Below, one piece after another: positions 39,607-51,156 of a DNA stretch of 64,000 nt. Source of the stretch: Pigmentiphaga aceris (lineage in GTDB: Bacteria > Pseudomonadota > Gammaproteobacteria > Burkholderiales > Burkholderiaceae_B); assembly GCF_008119665.1 (NCBI RefSeq), contig NZ_CP043046.1, positions 868,001-932,000 on the forward strand, read 5' to 3'. The position numbers were made by a program, and so were the translations under genes. Below the pieces are notes generated by a model. It had not been told where the DNA came from. It saw only the letters and a list, made by a program, of their open reading frames with translations, and made no database searches. Within the stretch, counting starts at the first letter, position 1. Every line of letters starts with the position of its first letter.

Positions 39607-42600
39607 ATGAATCCGTCACGCATTTTCATCGAACGGCCGGTCGCCACCACCTTGCTGATGCTGGCGCTGCTGCTGGTCGGCATCATCGGGTATCGCGGGC
39701 TGTCGATCTCGGCCTTGCCCGAGGTCGATTACCCGACCATTCAAGTCGTCACCTTGTACCCGGGAGCAAGCCCCGAGGTAATGACATCTGCCGTGACGGC
39801 ACCCCTGGAACGTCAGTTCGGCCAGATGCCCGGCCTGACCCAGATGTCTTCGCAAAGCTCGGGGGGCGCATCGGTCATCACCTTGCAGTTCGGCTTGGAA
39901 CTTGAACTCGATGTGGCCGAGCAGGAAGTGCAGGCCGCGATCAACGCAGGCAGCAACTTGCTGCCTTCCGATCTGCCGGCCCCGCCGATCTACAGCAAGG
40001 TCAATCCCGCCGATCCGCCGATTCTGACGCTGGGTGTGACGTCTGTGACCACACCGCTTACGCGGGTGCAGGATTTGGTCGATACCCGCATGGCGCAGCG
40101 CATGTCGCAGGTGTCGGGAGTGGGCTTGGTCAGCCTGTCGGGCGGGCAGCGTCCTGCTGTGCGCATTGACTTGAACGTGCAGGCATTGGCCTCGTATGGC
40201 CTGACCAGCGAGGCGGTGCGGGTGGCCATCACCAACGCCAACGTCAACAGTGCCAAGGGCGGTTTCGACGGCCCGACGCGTTCTTCGTCGATCTCGGCCA
40301 ACGACCAGCTGCGCTCGCCCGAGGAATACCGGCGCATCATCGTTGCCTACAAGAACGATGCGCCGGTGCGCCTGAGCGACGTGGCCAGCATTCGTGACGG
40401 CGCGGAAAATGCCAAGCTGTCGGCCTGGGCGAACCGCAATCCGGCCATCATCGTGAACGTGCAGCGCCAGCCGGGTGCCAACGTGATCAGCACGGTGGAC
40501 ACGCTGCGCGCCTTGCTGCCGCAGTTGCAGGAAGGCCTGCCGGCCGATGTGAAGGTCACCATGCTGACCGACCGCACGTCCACCATCCGCGCCTCCGTGA
40601 AAGACACGCAGCTGGAACTGCTGCTGGCCATCGGCCTGGTGGTGGCAGTGATCTTCGTGTTCCTGCGCAGTGCACGCGCCACCCTGATTCCGGCGGTGGC
40701 CGTGCCACTGTCGCTGGTCGGTACCTTTGCGGTCATGTACCTGGCAGGTTTTTCGATCAATAACCTGACGCTGATGGCGCTGACGATTGCCACCGGCTTT
40801 GTGGTCGACGATGCCATCGTGGTGGTCGAGAACATCTCGCGCTATATCGAGGAAGGCGAGTCGCCACTGGCTGCTGCCATCAAGGGCGCGGGCGAGATCG
40901 GGTTCACCATTATTTCGCTGACGTTCTCGCTGGTGGCAGTGTTGATTCCGCTGCTGTTCATGGGCGATGTGGTGGGACGGTTGTTCCGGGAATTTGCGAT
41001 CACGCTGGCGGTAGCGATTCTGATATCTGCGGTGATTTCGCTTACGCTTACCCCCATGATGTGCGCCAAGCTGCTGCGTCACGAACCGGCAGAAAAGCAA
41101 AGCCGCTTCAGCCGCTGGAGCGAGCGTTTCTTCGACGGCGTCATTGCGCAATATGGCCGTCTGTTGACGGTGGTGCTGCGTCACCAAGTGCTGACCCTGC
41201 TGGTGGCCTTCGGTACGCTGGTGCTGACCGTGGTGCTGTTCATCGCGATTCCGAAAGGCTTCTTCCCGGTGCAGGACAACGGGGTGATCCAGGGCGTAAC
41301 GGAAGCTTCGCAAAGCATTTCATTTGCGGCCATGTCGGCGCGTCAGCAGGAAGTGGCCGATGTCATTTTGCGTGACCCGGATGTGGAAAGTCTGTCGTCG
41401 TTCATCGGGGTCGATGGCAACAACGCCACGCTCAATGCCGGTCGCCTGCAGATCAATCTGAAACCGCTGGAAGACCGCAGTGCACGTGCGCCCGAAATCA
41501 TGGCGCGTCTGCAACCCGAACTGGCCAAGGTGGCGGGCATCACCACCTACTTGCAGCCGGTGCAGGATCTGACCATCGAGACCAGTGTGTCGCGCACGCA
41601 GTATCAGTTCACCTTGCAGGCCAGCACGCTGGAGGCGCTGGGCGAGTGGGCACCGAAACTGGTGGCGCGCATGGGGCAGGAAGCGTCGCTGCGCGATGTC
41701 ACCAGCAATCTGCAGAACCAGGGCCTGGTGGCCTATGTCGATATCGATCGCGATGCGGCAAGCCGTCTGGGTATTTCGGTGGCGGCGATTGGCAGCGCAC
41801 TGTACGACTCGTTCGGTCAGCGCCTGATTTCCACGATCTTCACGCAAGCAGCGCAGTACCGTGTGGTGCTGGGCATTGCCAATGTGAACGAACGCGGCTT
41901 GAGCGCGCTCGATGGCATCTACCTGGCTTCTACCGGTGGCGGCATGGTGCCGCTCAGCAGCATTGCGAAAGTGTCTGAACGCAATGGCCCGCTGTCGATC
42001 AACCACATCGACCAATTCCCATCGACCACTGTGTCCTTCAATGTGGCCGATGGCGTGTCGCTGGGCGAAGCGGTGGAACTGGTGCGCCAGGCCGAATTGG
42101 ATATCGGCTTGCCTACCGACATTCAGACGCGCTTCCAGGGCACTGCGCAGGCTTTCGAGTCGTCGCTGGGCAATGAAGTGTGGCTGATCCTGGCGGCCAT
42201 CGTGGCCATGTATATCGTGCTGGGCGTGCTCTATGAAAGCTACATTCACCCGGTGACGATTCTGTCTACTTTGCCGACGGCAGGTGTGGGCGCATTGCTG
42301 GCCTTGATGTTCGCCGGCAAGGACCTGAGCGTGATCGCCATCATCGGCATCATCTTGCTGATCGGCATCGTGAAGAAGAACGCGATCATGATGATCGACT
42401 TCGCCCTCGCCGCCGAACGCGGGCAGGGCATGGCACCGCGCGAAGCCATCTACCAGGCTTGCCTGCTGCGCTTCCGCCCGATTCTGATGACGACCATGGC
42501 AGCATTGCTGGGTGCCTTGCCGCTGATGTTGAGCACGGGTGTAGGTGCCGAATTGCGTCAGCCGCTGGGCATTGCGATGGTGGGCGGGCTGATCCTGAGC

Positions 42601-42747
42601 CAGATCATTACGCTGTTCACCACGCCGGTGATCTACCTGGCCTTCGATGGGCTGTCGTCACGTCTGCGCCGTCGTATGCATGACGGCAAGGACGGCGACA
42701 AGCATGGTGGTCACCATGGCGACAAACCCCAGGACCTGCCCGCATGA
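39607..42747 (+). CDS. mdtB: RND efflux pump subunit, MdtB-like
   Basis: The protein has 1046 residues and is a proton-driven RND transporter with 12 membrane helices and two large periplasmic loops. The start ATG at 39607 gives the family N-terminus [18 protein letters not shown]. The proton-relay aspartate pair is in [13 protein letters not shown] near residue 405. A repeat-2 segment [14 protein letters not shown] is near 922. MdtB and MdtC are known to form a heteromultimer in enterobacteria, exporting bile salts, novobiocin and similar drugs. Substrates here are unknown. It overlaps mdtC by ATGA. Confidence 0.92.
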   Translation: MNPSRIFIERPVATTLLMLALLLVGIIGYRGLSISALPEVDYPTIQVVTLYPGASPEVMTSAVTAPLERQFGQMPGLTQMSSQSSGGASVITLQFGLELELDVAEQEVQAAINAGSNLLPSDLPAPPIYSKVNPADPPILTLGVTSVTTPLTRVQDLVDTRMAQRMSQVSGVGLVSLSGGQRPAVRIDLNVQALASYGLTSEAVRVAITNANVNSAKGGFDGPTRSSSISANDQLRSPEEYRRIIVAYKNDAPVRLSDVASIRDGAENAKLSAWANRNPAIIVNVQRQPGANVISTVDTLRALLPQLQEGLPADVKVTMLTDRTSTIRASVKDTQLELLLAIGLVVAVIFVFLRSARATLIPAVAVPLSLVGTFAVMYLAGFSINNLTLMALTIATGFVVDDAIVVVENISRYIEEGESPLAAAIKGAGEIGFTIISLTFSLVAVLIPLLFMGDVVGRLFREFAITLAVAILISAVISLTLTPMMCAKLLRHEPAEKQSRFSRWSERFFDGVIAQYGRLLTVVLRHQVLTLLVAFGTLVLTVVLFIAIPKGFFPVQDNGVIQGVTEASQSISFAAMSARQQEVADVILRDPDVESLSSFIGVDGNNATLNAGRLQINLKPLEDRSARAPEIMARLQPELAKVAGITTYLQPVQDLTIETSVSRTQYQFTLQASTLEALGEWAPKLVARMGQEASLRDVTSNLQNQGLVAYVDIDRDAASRLGISVAAIGSALYDSFGQRLISTIFTQAAQYRVVLGIANVNERGLSALDGIYLASTGGGMVPLSSIAKVSERNGPLSINHIDQFPSTTVSFNVADGVSLGEAVELVRQAELDIGLPTDIQTRFQGTAQAFESSLGNEVWLILAAIVAMYIVLGVLYESYIHPVTILSTLPTAGVGALLALMFAGKDLSVIAIIGIILLIGIVKKNAIMMIDFALAAERGQGMAPREAIYQACLLRFRPILMTTMAALLGALPLMLSTGVGAELRQPLGIAMVGGLILSQIITLFTTPVIYLAFDGLSSRLRRRMHDGKDGDKHGGHHGDKPQDLPA

Positions 42748-45700
42748 GGGGCTTCTCCGACATTTTCATCCACCGGCCGATCGCCACCGTATTGCTGACG
42801 ATCGCGGTGGTGTGTGCCGGGGTGCTGGGCTTCCGGCTGCTGCCGGTGTCGCCGCTGCCGCAGATCGACTTTCCGACCATCATGGTGTCCGCCACGCTGG
42901 CCGGTGCCAGCGCCGACACCATGGCATCAACCGTGGCCGCGCCCTTGGAACGGGCATTGGGGCGCATCGCCGGCATCAACGAAATGACCTCGTCCAGCTC
43001 GCTGGGTTCGACGCGGCTGATTCTGCAATTCGAACTTAAGCGCGACATCAATGGCGCGGCGCGTGATGTGCAGGCCGCGATCAACGCGGCGCGTCCGTTG
43101 CTGCCCAGTTCCTTGCGGCGCAATCCCACGTATCGCAAGGTCAACCCGTCGGATGCGCCGGTGATGGTGATCGCGCTGACGTCCGACGCATTGACGCAGG
43201 GCCAGATGTACGACGCCGCCAGCACGACGCTTGCGCAGCGGCTGTTGCAGATCGACGGCGTGGGCGATGTGAACATCGGCGGTAGTTCACTGCCCGCTGT
43301 GCGCGTGCAGCTGAACCCCGATGCATTGGCGCGCCAAGGCGTGTCGCTGACCGCCATCGGCACCGCCATTTCCAACGCCAACCGTTCACAACCCAAGGGC
43401 GCGGTGGAACAAGGCGATCATCGCTGGCAGATCGAGGCCAACGATCAGGCCAAGACGGCGGAAGACTATCAGCCCCTGATCATCAGCTACAAAAATGGCG
43501 CGGCGGTGCGGCTGTCGGACGTGGCCACGGTCTTCGACTCGGTCGAGAACCTGCGCAATGCCGGACGTGCCGGCGGCAAGCCGTCGGTGCTGGTGACCAT
43601 TACCCGCGCGCCCAACGCCAACATCATCGAAACCGTGGACCGCGTCTACGCCACGCTGCCGGAAATGCGCGAGCTGATGCCGGCCAGCGTGGACCTGCAA
43701 GTCACCATGGATCGTTCGCCAACCATTCGTGCATCGCTGCATGAAGTCGAGCGGGCGCTGGTCATTGCGGTCGGGCTGGTGATCCTGGTGGTGTTCCTGT
43801 TCATCGGCCGTGTGCGTGCCACCCTGATTCCTGCAGTGGCCGTGCCGGTGTCGCTGATCGGCACTTTCGGGGTGATGTACCTGTGCGGCTTCAGCTTGAA
43901 CAACCTGTCGTTGATGGCCTTGACGATTGCAACCGGCTTTGTGGTGGACGATGCCATCGTGGTGCTGGAAAACGCCGCGCGCCATGTTGAAGAAGGCTTG
44001 AGCCCGATGCAGGCGGCGCTGAAGGGCGCACGCGAGGTCGGCTTCACGGTCTTGTCGATGAGCTTGTCGCTGATCGCGGTGTTCATTCCTTTCCTGTTCC
44101 TGAGCGATCTGGTGGGCCGCTTGTTCCGCGAATTCGCCGTGACGCTGGCAGCATCGATTGCGATTTCGCTGCTGGTATCGCTGACCACCACGCCCATGAT
44201 GTGCGCGCGTCTGCTGCGCGCCGAGCGTGACGAAAAGCGCCCGCCGATCTGGGTGGTGCGCAAGTTCAACGACGGCCTGGCAGCAGTGCAGCGCGGCTAC
44301 GGCAACAGCCTGCGCTGGGCGCTGAACCACGGCGTGCTGATGATGTTGTCGCTGCTGGTGGCGGTGGTGCTGAACGTGTACCTGTTCGCGGCCTTGCCCA
44401 AGGGTTTCTTCCCGGAACAGGACACCGGCCGCATCCAGGGATTCATGCGCGGTGACCAGAGCGTGTCCTTCCAGTCCATGCGCGACAAGCTGGAGCAGTT
44501 GATGGGCATTGTGATGGCCGACCCGGCCGTGGCCACGGTGTCTGGTTCGACGGGCTCGTCCGGCTTTGGCAGCAGCAATAGCGGCAGCATGCAGATCACC
44601 TTGAAGCCGGTGGGTGAACGTGCCAAGGAAAGCTCGCAGCAGGTGATTGCACGCTTGCGTGCCGCATCGACCAAGGTTGCAGGTGTCAACCTGTTCATGA
44701 GCCCGGTGCAGGACTTGCGTGCAGGCGGGCGCTCGTCCAACGCCACCTATCAATACACGCTGCAATCCAACGATTTGCAGGCGCTGCGTACCTGGGAACC
44801 CAGGTTGCGCCAGGCGCTGATCAACGAGCCTTTGCTGACCGACGTGAATTCCGACCAGGAAGACAAAGGCCAGGAAATCGGTCTGATCTACGACCGCGAT
44901 GCGATGACGCGTTACGGCATTACGCCCGGCATTGCCAACCAGACCTTGTATGCCGCACTGGGGCAGAACACGGTGTCGACGATCTACCAGGATCGCAACC
45001 AGTACAAAGTTGTGGTCGAAGCCGAACCGCAGTACACCCAGCAGCCCGACACGCTGCGCAAATTCACCGTGATCAACACCCGTGGCGAAGCCGTGCCCCT
45101 GTCGGCCTTCACCAGTTGGGCACCGACCAATGCGCCTTTGTCGGTGAATCACCAGGGGCAGTTTGCCGCTGCCACGATTTCCTTCAATTTGCCGGAAGGT
45201 GTGGCGCTGGCGCAGGCGCAGGAAGTGATCGACCGGGTGGTGGTGCAGATCAGCATGCCCAATACGGTGACCGGGAGTTTCCAGGGCACGGCGCGCAGCC
45301 TGCAGGACAGCCAGAAAAGCCAGGTGCTGCTGCTGGTGGCGGCCGTGCTGGCCGTCTACCTGGTACTGGGCGTGCTGTACGAAAGCTACATTCACCCGCT
45401 GACGATCTTGTCCACGCTGCCCTCGGCCGGGTTGGGGGCCTTGCTGGCACTGTGGACCGTGAACATGCAGTTCACGCTGATTGCGTTGATCGGCATCTTG
45501 CTGTTGATCGGCATCGTGAAAAAGAACGCCATCATGATGATCGACTTCGCCCTGGAGGCCGAGCGCAAGCGCGGCATGCTGCCGCGCGATGCCATTTATG
45601 AAGCATGTCTGTTACGCTTTCGGCCGATCATGATGACCACGCTCGCCGCGATGTTCGGCGCAGTGCCGCTGGCCCTGGGCAGCGGTGATGGCGCAGAGCT

Positions 45701-45872
45701 GCGTCAGCCCCTGGGCATCGCGATTGTCGGTGGCTTGGTCATGAGTCAGCTGCTGACGCTGTACACCACCCCGGTCGTCTATCTATACCTGGATCGCGCT
45801 GGCAAGCGGGTCGCGCGTTGGCGCGGCAAACGCGGGCCGGACACGCACGCGGTCCCCTCGGAGCCTGCATGA
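42744..45872 (+). CDS. mdtC: RND efflux pump subunit, MdtC-like
   Basis: The protein has 1042 residues and is the second RND subunit of the same pump. The N-terminus is [18 protein letters not shown]. The aspartate pair is again in [14 protein letters not shown] near residue 403, and the C-terminal repeat has [18 protein letters not shown]. The strong similarity to the upstream subunit points to an old duplication. It overlaps the downstream outer-membrane factor by ATGA, so the four genes form one transcript. Confidence 0.92.
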   Translation: MRGFSDIFIHRPIATVLLTIAVVCAGVLGFRLLPVSPLPQIDFPTIMVSATLAGASADTMASTVAAPLERALGRIAGINEMTSSSSLGSTRLILQFELKRDINGAARDVQAAINAARPLLPSSLRRNPTYRKVNPSDAPVMVIALTSDALTQGQMYDAASTTLAQRLLQIDGVGDVNIGGSSLPAVRVQLNPDALARQGVSLTAIGTAISNANRSQPKGAVEQGDHRWQIEANDQAKTAEDYQPLIISYKNGAAVRLSDVATVFDSVENLRNAGRAGGKPSVLVTITRAPNANIIETVDRVYATLPEMRELMPASVDLQVTMDRSPTIRASLHEVERALVIAVGLVILVVFLFIGRVRATLIPAVAVPVSLIGTFGVMYLCGFSLNNLSLMALTIATGFVVDDAIVVLENAARHVEEGLSPMQAALKGAREVGFTVLSMSLSLIAVFIPFLFLSDLVGRLFREFAVTLAASIAISLLVSLTTTPMMCARLLRAERDEKRPPIWVVRKFNDGLAAVQRGYGNSLRWALNHGVLMMLSLLVAVVLNVYLFAALPKGFFPEQDTGRIQGFMRGDQSVSFQSMRDKLEQLMGIVMADPAVATVSGSTGSSGFGSSNSGSMQITLKPVGERAKESSQQVIARLRAASTKVAGVNLFMSPVQDLRAGGRSSNATYQYTLQSNDLQALRTWEPRLRQALINEPLLTDVNSDQEDKGQEIGLIYDRDAMTRYGITPGIANQTLYAALGQNTVSTIYQDRNQYKVVVEAEPQYTQQPDTLRKFTVINTRGEAVPLSAFTSWAPTNAPLSVNHQGQFAAATISFNLPEGVALAQAQEVIDRVVVQISMPNTVTGSFQGTARSLQDSQKSQVLLLVAAVLAVYLVLGVLYESYIHPLTILSTLPSAGLGALLALWTVNMQFTLIALIGILLLIGIVKKNAIMMIDFALEAERKRGMLPRDAIYEACLLRFRPIMMTTLAAMFGAVPLALGSGDGAELRQPLGIAIVGGLVMSQLLTLYTTPVVYLYLDRAGKRVARWRGKRGPDTHAVPSEPA

Positions 45873-47290
45873 AATCGTCTCGTCTTGTCCTGTCCCTGCT
45901 GGCCGCCGCGATACTTTCCGGTTGTGCTGCAGTAGGCCCGGACTACCAACGGCCGGCGATGTCAGTACCCGCGCATTTCAAGGAAGCCGCTCCGGGGTGG
46001 AAGGTCGCCGCACCTGCCGATACGGTGCACAAAGGTGAATGGTGGCTGGTCTATGGCGATCAGGTGTTGAACGATCTGGTGACCCAGCTCAACGCCAACA
46101 ACCAGAACGTGCAGGTATCGCTGGCCAACTACCGTCGCGCGCGCGCCGCAGTCGAAGGCGCACGGGCAGGCTATTACCCCACGGTGTCGGCGTCCGGCGG
46201 TGCCACCCGCAGCCGCACCAATCAGAACAGCGGTGTGAACAACCGCCAGACCTTGTCGCTGGACGCAAGCTGGGAACCCGATCTGTGGGGCCGGGTATCG
46301 CGCTCTGTCGAAGCGGGCGACGCCAGCACACAGGCAAGTGTGGCCAACCTGGTCAATGCGCGCCTGTCGGCCCAGGCCGAGCTGGTGCAGAACTACACCT
46401 TGCTGCGGGTTACCGACGAACAATCGCGGGTCACACGATCCACCATCGATGCCTATCAGCGCACCTTGCGCGTCACGCGCAACCAGTACGAAGCAGGCTT
46501 GGTGACGCGGGTAGATGTGGCCACAGCGGAATCACAGGTGCGTTCGGCTGAAGCCAACTTGCTGGGCTACGAGTTGACACGTCGCCAGTACGAGCACGCG
46601 ATTGCCATTCTGGTGGGCCGTGCGCCTGCCGAGTTCGCGCTGGTGCCGAACGAGGTCATGCCGGTCTTGCCGACCACGCCCGAAGCTTTGCCTTCCACCT
46701 TGCTGGAACGTCGTCCGGACGTGGCCGCAGCCGAGCGTCTGGCGGCATCGGCCAATGCCAACATCGGCGTGGCGCAGGCGGCGTTCTATCCCTCGCTCAC
46801 CTTGTCGGGGGCGATTGGTGGCAGCGCCAGCACCATCGGCAATCTGCTGAGTGCGCCCGCACGCACGTGGTCGCTGGGCGCGGCGCTGGCTGCGTCATTG
46901 TTCGATGGCGGCCTGCGGCAATCGCAGGTGGACCAGGCCGTGGCGTCTTATGACAGCGCTGCGGCGCAGTATCGCCAGACCGTGTTGCAGGGCTTCCAGG
47001 AAGTCGAAGACAACCTGTCGGCGCTGGACCTGCTGGCGCAGGAAGCAGAGAAACGCCAACAGGCCTTGGATGCCGCCCGCGACGCCGAACGTCTGGCCTT
47101 GAATCAGTACCAGGCGGGCCTGGTGGACTTCACCACGGTAGCCAATGCGCAGATCACGCGCTTCCAGGCCGAGATCGCCACCTTGCAGGTGGTGGGACGC
47201 CGTTATGCCGCCAGCGCCTTGCTGGTGAAGGCACTGGGCGGTGGCTGGGATGGTGCACTGGATGCAACGGCGGTGACGGCAGGGTCTTGA
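45869..47290 (+). CDS. efflux outer-membrane lipoprotein (NodT/OprM family)
   Basis: The protein has 473 residues and is a TolC-like trimeric outer-membrane channel. The start ATG at 45869 gives a lipoprotein signal with lipobox LSGC (cysteine near residue 18), followed by VGPDYQRP, a hallmark of this family. Two OEP repeat halves are visible, with [20 protein letters not shown] near residue 290. It completes a full tripartite pump with mdtA, mdtB and mdtC. Confidence 0.92.
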   Translation: MKSSRLVLSLLAAAILSGCAAVGPDYQRPAMSVPAHFKEAAPGWKVAAPADTVHKGEWWLVYGDQVLNDLVTQLNANNQNVQVSLANYRRARAAVEGARAGYYPTVSASGGATRSRTNQNSGVNNRQTLSLDASWEPDLWGRVSRSVEAGDASTQASVANLVNARLSAQAELVQNYTLLRVTDEQSRVTRSTIDAYQRTLRVTRNQYEAGLVTRVDVATAESQVRSAEANLLGYELTRRQYEHAIAILVGRAPAEFALVPNEVMPVLPTTPEALPSTLLERRPDVAAAERLAASANANIGVAQAAFYPSLTLSGAIGGSASTIGNLLSAPARTWSLGAALAASLFDGGLRQSQVDQAVASYDSAAAQYRQTVLQGFQEVEDNLSALDLLAQEAEKRQQALDAARDAERLALNQYQAGLVDFTTVANAQITRFQAEIATLQVVGRRYAASALLVKALGGGWDGALDATAVTAGS

Positions 47291-47297
47291 TCTTCGG

Positions 47298-47335
47298 CGT
47301 GGCGTCGTGTGGATGACACCACGGATGACGCCACG
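47298..47335. terminator. inverted repeat between two convergent genes
   Basis: CGTGGCGTC (47298-47306) and GACGCCACG (47327-47335) form a 9-bp stem with an inner GTG/CAC pairing. The position between convergent gene ends suggests a bidirectional transcription end, but there is no T-tract. Confidence 0.4.
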
Positions 47336-47359
47336 ATTGTGCTGACTGCGATGGTGCGA

Positions 47360-48367
47360 TTAGCCCGCGCCCTTGATCGCCGGCAAGTCCAGCCTTGCAC
47401 CTGTTCGTATCACCTCGAACGTTGCCGCATCCACGCCTTGATCGGCCATGGCGGCTGCCAGCGCTTCGGGCGGTGCGTCCAGCGCATCGTCGGCAAGCTC
47501 AAAAGCGCCCCAGTGGATGGCAAAGCTGTGACGGCAGCGTAGCTCTCGGTGAATCTGCACGGCTTGCGACGGGTCGATGTGCTGCGTCTGCATGAACCAG
47601 CGCGGCTCGTAGGCACCAATCGGAATAGCGGCCAGATCGAAGGGGCCAAGCCGATCCCCGATCTCTGTCAGATGCCGGGTGTAGCCGGTGTCGCCGGTAA
47701 AGTAAAAGCGGAAGTCCCCGCGCCTGACCACCCAGCCACCCCACAAGCTGCGGTTGCGGTCCCACAAGGTGCGCTGCGTCCAGTGTTGGGCGGGCACAAA
47801 GGTGAAGGTGCTGCCACCAATCTCTGTGTTGTCCCACCAGTCCAGTTCCTGCACGCGGCTAATGCCACGCGCGCGCATCCAGGCGGCCAGGCCAATCGGC
47901 ACTAGATAGGTTGCGTCGGGAAAGCGCGCCAGCAGTTTGCGGATGCTGGGCTTGTCCAGGTGGTCGTAATGGCTATGCGAGATCAACACGATGTCGATGC
48001 GCGGCAAGGTCGCCACCGTGGCACCCGGTGGCAGCAGGCGGCGCGGCCCGGCGAAGCTGACGGGCGATACCCGATCCGACAGGGCAGGGTCGGTCAGGAT
48101 GGTCTGGCCATCCAGCCGAAGCAGCAGACTGGCGTGGCCGAGCCACCACGCGGCATTGCCAGTGCCCGAGAAGTCTGCCGCCTGCCACCACTGCGCACGA
48201 AAGGCCTCGTAGCCCTGTGCGGGTGCCTTGGGCAGCTTGTTGGCGCGGCGCTCGCGCTGCCAACGCCGCACATCACCGAAGCGGCGTGCGTTTTCATCCA
48301 GATTCTGAAATCCACTGGGCGTGTGATGCGGTTTGTTGGGGTCGTAGTACGGATTTTTCCAGGGCAT
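47360..48367 (-). CDS. metallo-beta-lactamase-fold hydrolase (NAPE-PLD/RomA-like)
   Basis: The protein has 335 residues. The metal motif HSHYDHLD is near residue 137, with further ligands in FTGDTGYTRH and the IHWGAFEL segment. This arrangement is typical of the L-ascorbate-6-phosphate-lactonase/NAPE-PLD-like branch. The ATG at 48367 gives MPWKNPYYDPNKPHHTPSGF, the usual N-terminus. The upstream in-frame ATG at 48496 adds 43 unrelated residues. Substrate is unknown. No signal peptide is seen. Confidence 0.86.
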   Translation of the reverse strand: MPWKNPYYDPNKPHHTPSGFQNLDENARRFGDVRRWQRERRANKLPKAPAQGYEAFRAQWWQAADFSGTGNAAWWLGHASLLLRLDGQTILTDPALSDRVSPVSFAGPRRLLPPGATVATLPRIDIVLISHSHYDHLDKPSIRKLLARFPDATYLVPIGLAAWMRARGISRVQELDWWDNTEIGGSTFTFVPAQHWTQRTLWDRNRSLWGGWVVRRGDFRFYFTGDTGYTRHLTEIGDRLGPFDLAAIPIGAYEPRWFMQTQHIDPSQAVQIHRELRCRHSFAIHWGAFELADDALDAPPEALAAAMADQGVDAATFEVIRTGARLDLPAIKGAG

Positions 48368-48502
48368 GCATGACTCGTGGAGATGCTGCTTCGCGAACCG
48401 CGAATGCTTCAGACAGCTTACCGTTTTGCCGATGCCGTTCGCGTAATAGGCCTGCTCGGAAAAAACGAACCCCAAGAAATCACAAAAAAATGTCAAGAAC
48501 AG

Positions 48503-48520
48503 CTGACAAGTTTCTGACTG
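48503..48520 (+). promoter_or_regulatory. candidate Pho box upstream of phoX
   Basis: CTGACAA at 48503-48509 and CTGACTG at 48514-48520 are 7-bp direct repeats 11 bp apart. This is the layout of PhoB half-sites (consensus CTGTCAT) and fits a phosphatase gene. A third CTGAC-like copy overlaps at 48518. The match is imperfect. Confidence 0.35.
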
Positions 48521-48586
48521 ACACGTTCCTGAAACCTGCGCTTCTCATCATGTCGCATCTTCACGCAGCCGCGTGACGCCACTGCC

Positions 48587-50620
48587 ATGGAAACCACGAT
48601 GAGCGCGTTCGACCTGGATGACATCCCGACCAACCCCACTGCCAACCCGCATTTCAACGATGTCGTGAAGTCTGCGGTTTCGCGCCGTGGCTTCCTGAAG
48701 ACCGGTCTTGGCCTGGGTGCCGTGAGCTTCTTCACGATCCCGCTGGCAGCCTGTGGTGGCGGCGACGGTGACGATACCCCCGCCGTCACGCCGCCGACCA
48801 CGCCCGCACCCGTCAAGCCGCTGCTGGGCTTCAAGGCTGTTGCCACCAATTCGGGCGACGGCATCACCGTGCCCGAAGGCTATCAGTCACAAGTGTTCTG
48901 TCGCTGGGGTGACCCGCTGTTCTCGAACTCGCCCGCCTGGACTGGCCGCGCGACCGAGGACGCCGCCGCCCAAGCCCTGCAGTTCGGCGACAACAACGAC
49001 GGCATGCATTACTTCCCGTTGACCGGCACCTCCAGCACCGAAGGTCTGCTGGTGATGAACCACGAGTACATCAACCCGGAATTCTTCTTCACCGCCGCGA
49101 TTCAGGACGGCACGCAAGCCTGGTCGGCTGACAACGTCAGGAAGAGCCAGGCTGGTCACGGCATCTCAGTCGCTCACGTGAAGCTGGAAAACGGCCAGTG
49201 GAAGGTTGTGGTCCCGTCGAAGTACAACCGTCGCCTGACCGCCTACTCGCCCTTCACGCTGACCGGCCCGGCTGCTGGCCACCCGCTGTTGCAGACCTCG
49301 GCAGACACCAGCGGCACGCTGGCGCTGGGTACCTTCAACAACTGCGGCAACGGCTTCACGCCCTGGGGCACCTACCTGACCTGTGAAGAGAACTTCAACG
49401 GTTACTTCGGCACCTTGTCGGGCACCGACACCCGCAACGCCAGCCAGCGTCGCTACGGCCTGAGCGCCGGTGTCAGCGGCAACCGCTGGGAAGAGCACGA
49501 TGCGCGCTTCGACTACGCAAAAGAGCGCAACGAGTCGTACCGCCACGGCTACATCGTTGAAATCGACCCGTTCGATCCCACCTCGGTGCCGAAGAAGCGC
49601 ACTGCGCTGGGCCGTATCAAGCACGAGAACGTGGCACTGACTTTCTCGACCGACAAGCGTGTCGTGGCCTACATGGGCGACGACCAGGCCAACGACTACG
49701 TCTACAAGTTCGTGTCCGAAGGCAAGTACGATGCGGCTGCACCGAACGCCGATCGCAACCTGCTGGACAACGGTCGTCTGTACGTGGCGCAGTTCAACGC
49801 AGGTGCCGCCACGGGCGACGCCATGGGCACCGGCCGCTGGATTCTGCTGGATCGCGGTACGCCGATCAGCGGTGGTCGCAACCTGGGCGATCTGTTCGCC
49901 ACGCAGGCTGAAATCCTGATCAACACCCGCCTGGCTGCTGACGCCGTGGGTGCCACCCCGATGGATCGCCCGGAGTGGGTCACGGTGCATCCGAAGACGG
50001 GTGAGGTCTACCTGACGCTGACCAATAACAGCAGCCGCGCTGCTGACAAGGTTGACGATGCGAACCCGCGTGCCGCCAACGTCTACGGCCAGATCGTGCG
50101 CTGGCGCGAAACCGGCAACGATGCGGCTGCGATCACTTTCGAGTGGGATCTGTTCGTGTTGGCCGGCAACCCGATCCGCACCCCGGATCGCGGCAACCTG
50201 GCTTCGGGTTCGGCGAACGTGACGGTCGACAATACCTTCAACAGCCCGGACGGTCTGGCGTTTGATGCGGATGGTCGTCTGTGGATTCAGACCGATGGCA
50301 GTTTTGCCAATACGGGTGTGTATCAGGGCCAGGGCAACAATCAGATGTTGTTGGCTGACCCGGTGACGAAGGAGATTCGTCGTTTCCTGGTGGGTCCGTC
50401 GGGTTGTGAGGTGACGGGTATTACCTGGACGCCGGATCAGAAGTATGTGTTTGTGAACATTCAGCATCCGGGTGAATATGGTAGCCACCCACGCCGTCCG
50501 GCGGCTGATCCGGCGGTTGATCCGCTGGCGTTTTCGAAGTGGCCGGAGGCGTCGGGCGGTCGTCCGCGCGCGGCTACGGTTGTGATCAGCCGTATCGACG
50601 GTGGTGTTGTGGGTACCTGA
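48587..50620 (+). CDS. phoX: PhoX family phosphatase (DUF839), Tat-exported
   Basis: The protein has 677 residues. It is an alkaline phosphatase-like beta-propeller with an iron-calcium site in characterised PhoX proteins. A twin-arginine signal (SRRGFLKTGLGLG near residue 33) ends in a possible lipobox LAAC near 57, then a T/P-rich linker. MNHEYINPEFFF near 154, TPWGTYLTCEENFNGYFG near 263 and the C-terminal GCEVTGITWTPDQKYVFVNI block are typical. The start at 48587 or the ATG four codons later is equally plausible. Codon choice changes visibly over the last ~370 bases (see findings). Confidence 0.88.
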   Translation: METTMSAFDLDDIPTNPTANPHFNDVVKSAVSRRGFLKTGLGLGAVSFFTIPLAACGGGDGDDTPAVTPPTTPAPVKPLLGFKAVATNSGDGITVPEGYQSQVFCRWGDPLFSNSPAWTGRATEDAAAQALQFGDNNDGMHYFPLTGTSSTEGLLVMNHEYINPEFFFTAAIQDGTQAWSADNVRKSQAGHGISVAHVKLENGQWKVVVPSKYNRRLTAYSPFTLTGPAAGHPLLQTSADTSGTLALGTFNNCGNGFTPWGTYLTCEENFNGYFGTLSGTDTRNASQRRYGLSAGVSGNRWEEHDARFDYAKERNESYRHGYIVEIDPFDPTSVPKKRTALGRIKHENVALTFSTDKRVVAYMGDDQANDYVYKFVSEGKYDAAAPNADRNLLDNGRLYVAQFNAGAATGDAMGTGRWILLDRGTPISGGRNLGDLFATQAEILINTRLAADAVGATPMDRPEWVTVHPKTGEVYLTLTNNSSRAADKVDDANPRAANVYGQIVRWRETGNDAAAITFEWDLFVLAGNPIRTPDRGNLASGSANVTVDNTFNSPDGLAFDADGRLWIQTDGSFANTGVYQGQGNNQMLLADPVTKEIRRFLVGPSGCEVTGITWTPDQKYVFVNIQHPGEYGSHPRRPAADPAVDPLAFSKWPEASGGRPRAATVVISRIDGGVVGT

Positions 50621-50632
50621 TGTTTGCATGCG

Positions 50633-50659
50633 TTCAGCGCACGTTTTTTGTGCGCTGAA
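50633..50659 (+). terminator. hairpin directly after phoX
   Basis: TTCAGCGCAC and GTGCGCTGAA form a perfect 10-bp stem around a G-plus-six-T loop, starting 12 bases after the stop. There is no T-run after the stem, so it may be a stabilising hairpin rather than a terminator. Confidence 0.5.
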
Positions 50660-50731
50660 GCGTTGTGCTGAACCGCTGATCTTGTCGCGATTTTTTGCGA
50701 TGGGGTTGGCGGTTTTTTGGTTTTTGGCTGT

Positions 50732-51028
50732 GGGTGTTCTTTTGCCAGTCGCGGGTGGTGGGGCCGGCTCGTCTGCCCCGCTGGACTTTGGCGTCGGGTC
50801 TCCCGCCCTCCACCTTGTCCAGAAGGGCAGCCAATCCGGCCCCACCACCCACGCCTTCACGCTTTCTTGATTAAAAACGTATGCCGCCTTTGGGCGGCTT
50901 CTGTTTTTTTGGCTGCTTGGTGCTGGAGTCGGTTCTCGGCATTCATTGGCCACCATGCTTGATCGCCACACGGCTGGCCTTGGGGATTAGCTGCCCAGGT
51001 CGCCACGAAGCGGTTTCTCCGGCTCGCG
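50732..51028. repeat. left arm of a 297-bp inverted repeat
   Basis: This arm matches the reverse complement of 51563-51859 along its entire 297 bp, at roughly 80 percent identity by eye and with no obvious indel. It contains a terminator-like hairpin on the plus strand (GCCGCC-TTTG-GGCGGC followed by a T-rich run, 50883-50908). A frame read on the minus strand here (from 50956) resembles the one in the right arm, but I regard both as by-products of the repeat. Confidence 0.8.
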
Positions 51029-51095
51029 ATTCGATAGATTCTTCAGCAGCCTTTTACCGCAGCGATACTCAAGAAAATTTGCGCGCCTGCTTGGT

Positions 51096-51147
51096 GGTGG
51101 GGTGACACCGAAGCGGGTGGCCGCACGGCAATAGCATGCGGAGAATG
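51096..51147. repeat. left arm of a nested 52-bp inverted repeat
   Basis: It matches the reverse complement of 51446-51497 with one mismatch in 52, so it is far better conserved than the outer arms. Confidence 0.85.
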
Positions 51148-51156
51148 GCTGTCGGG

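Noticed and set aside
49166..50971. A 601-codon open frame on the minus strand opposite phoX
   Set aside because: It is low-complexity (T/R/H/V-rich) antisense to a clear PhoX gene. Only its first ~70 residues resemble something, namely the translation of the other inverted-repeat arm.
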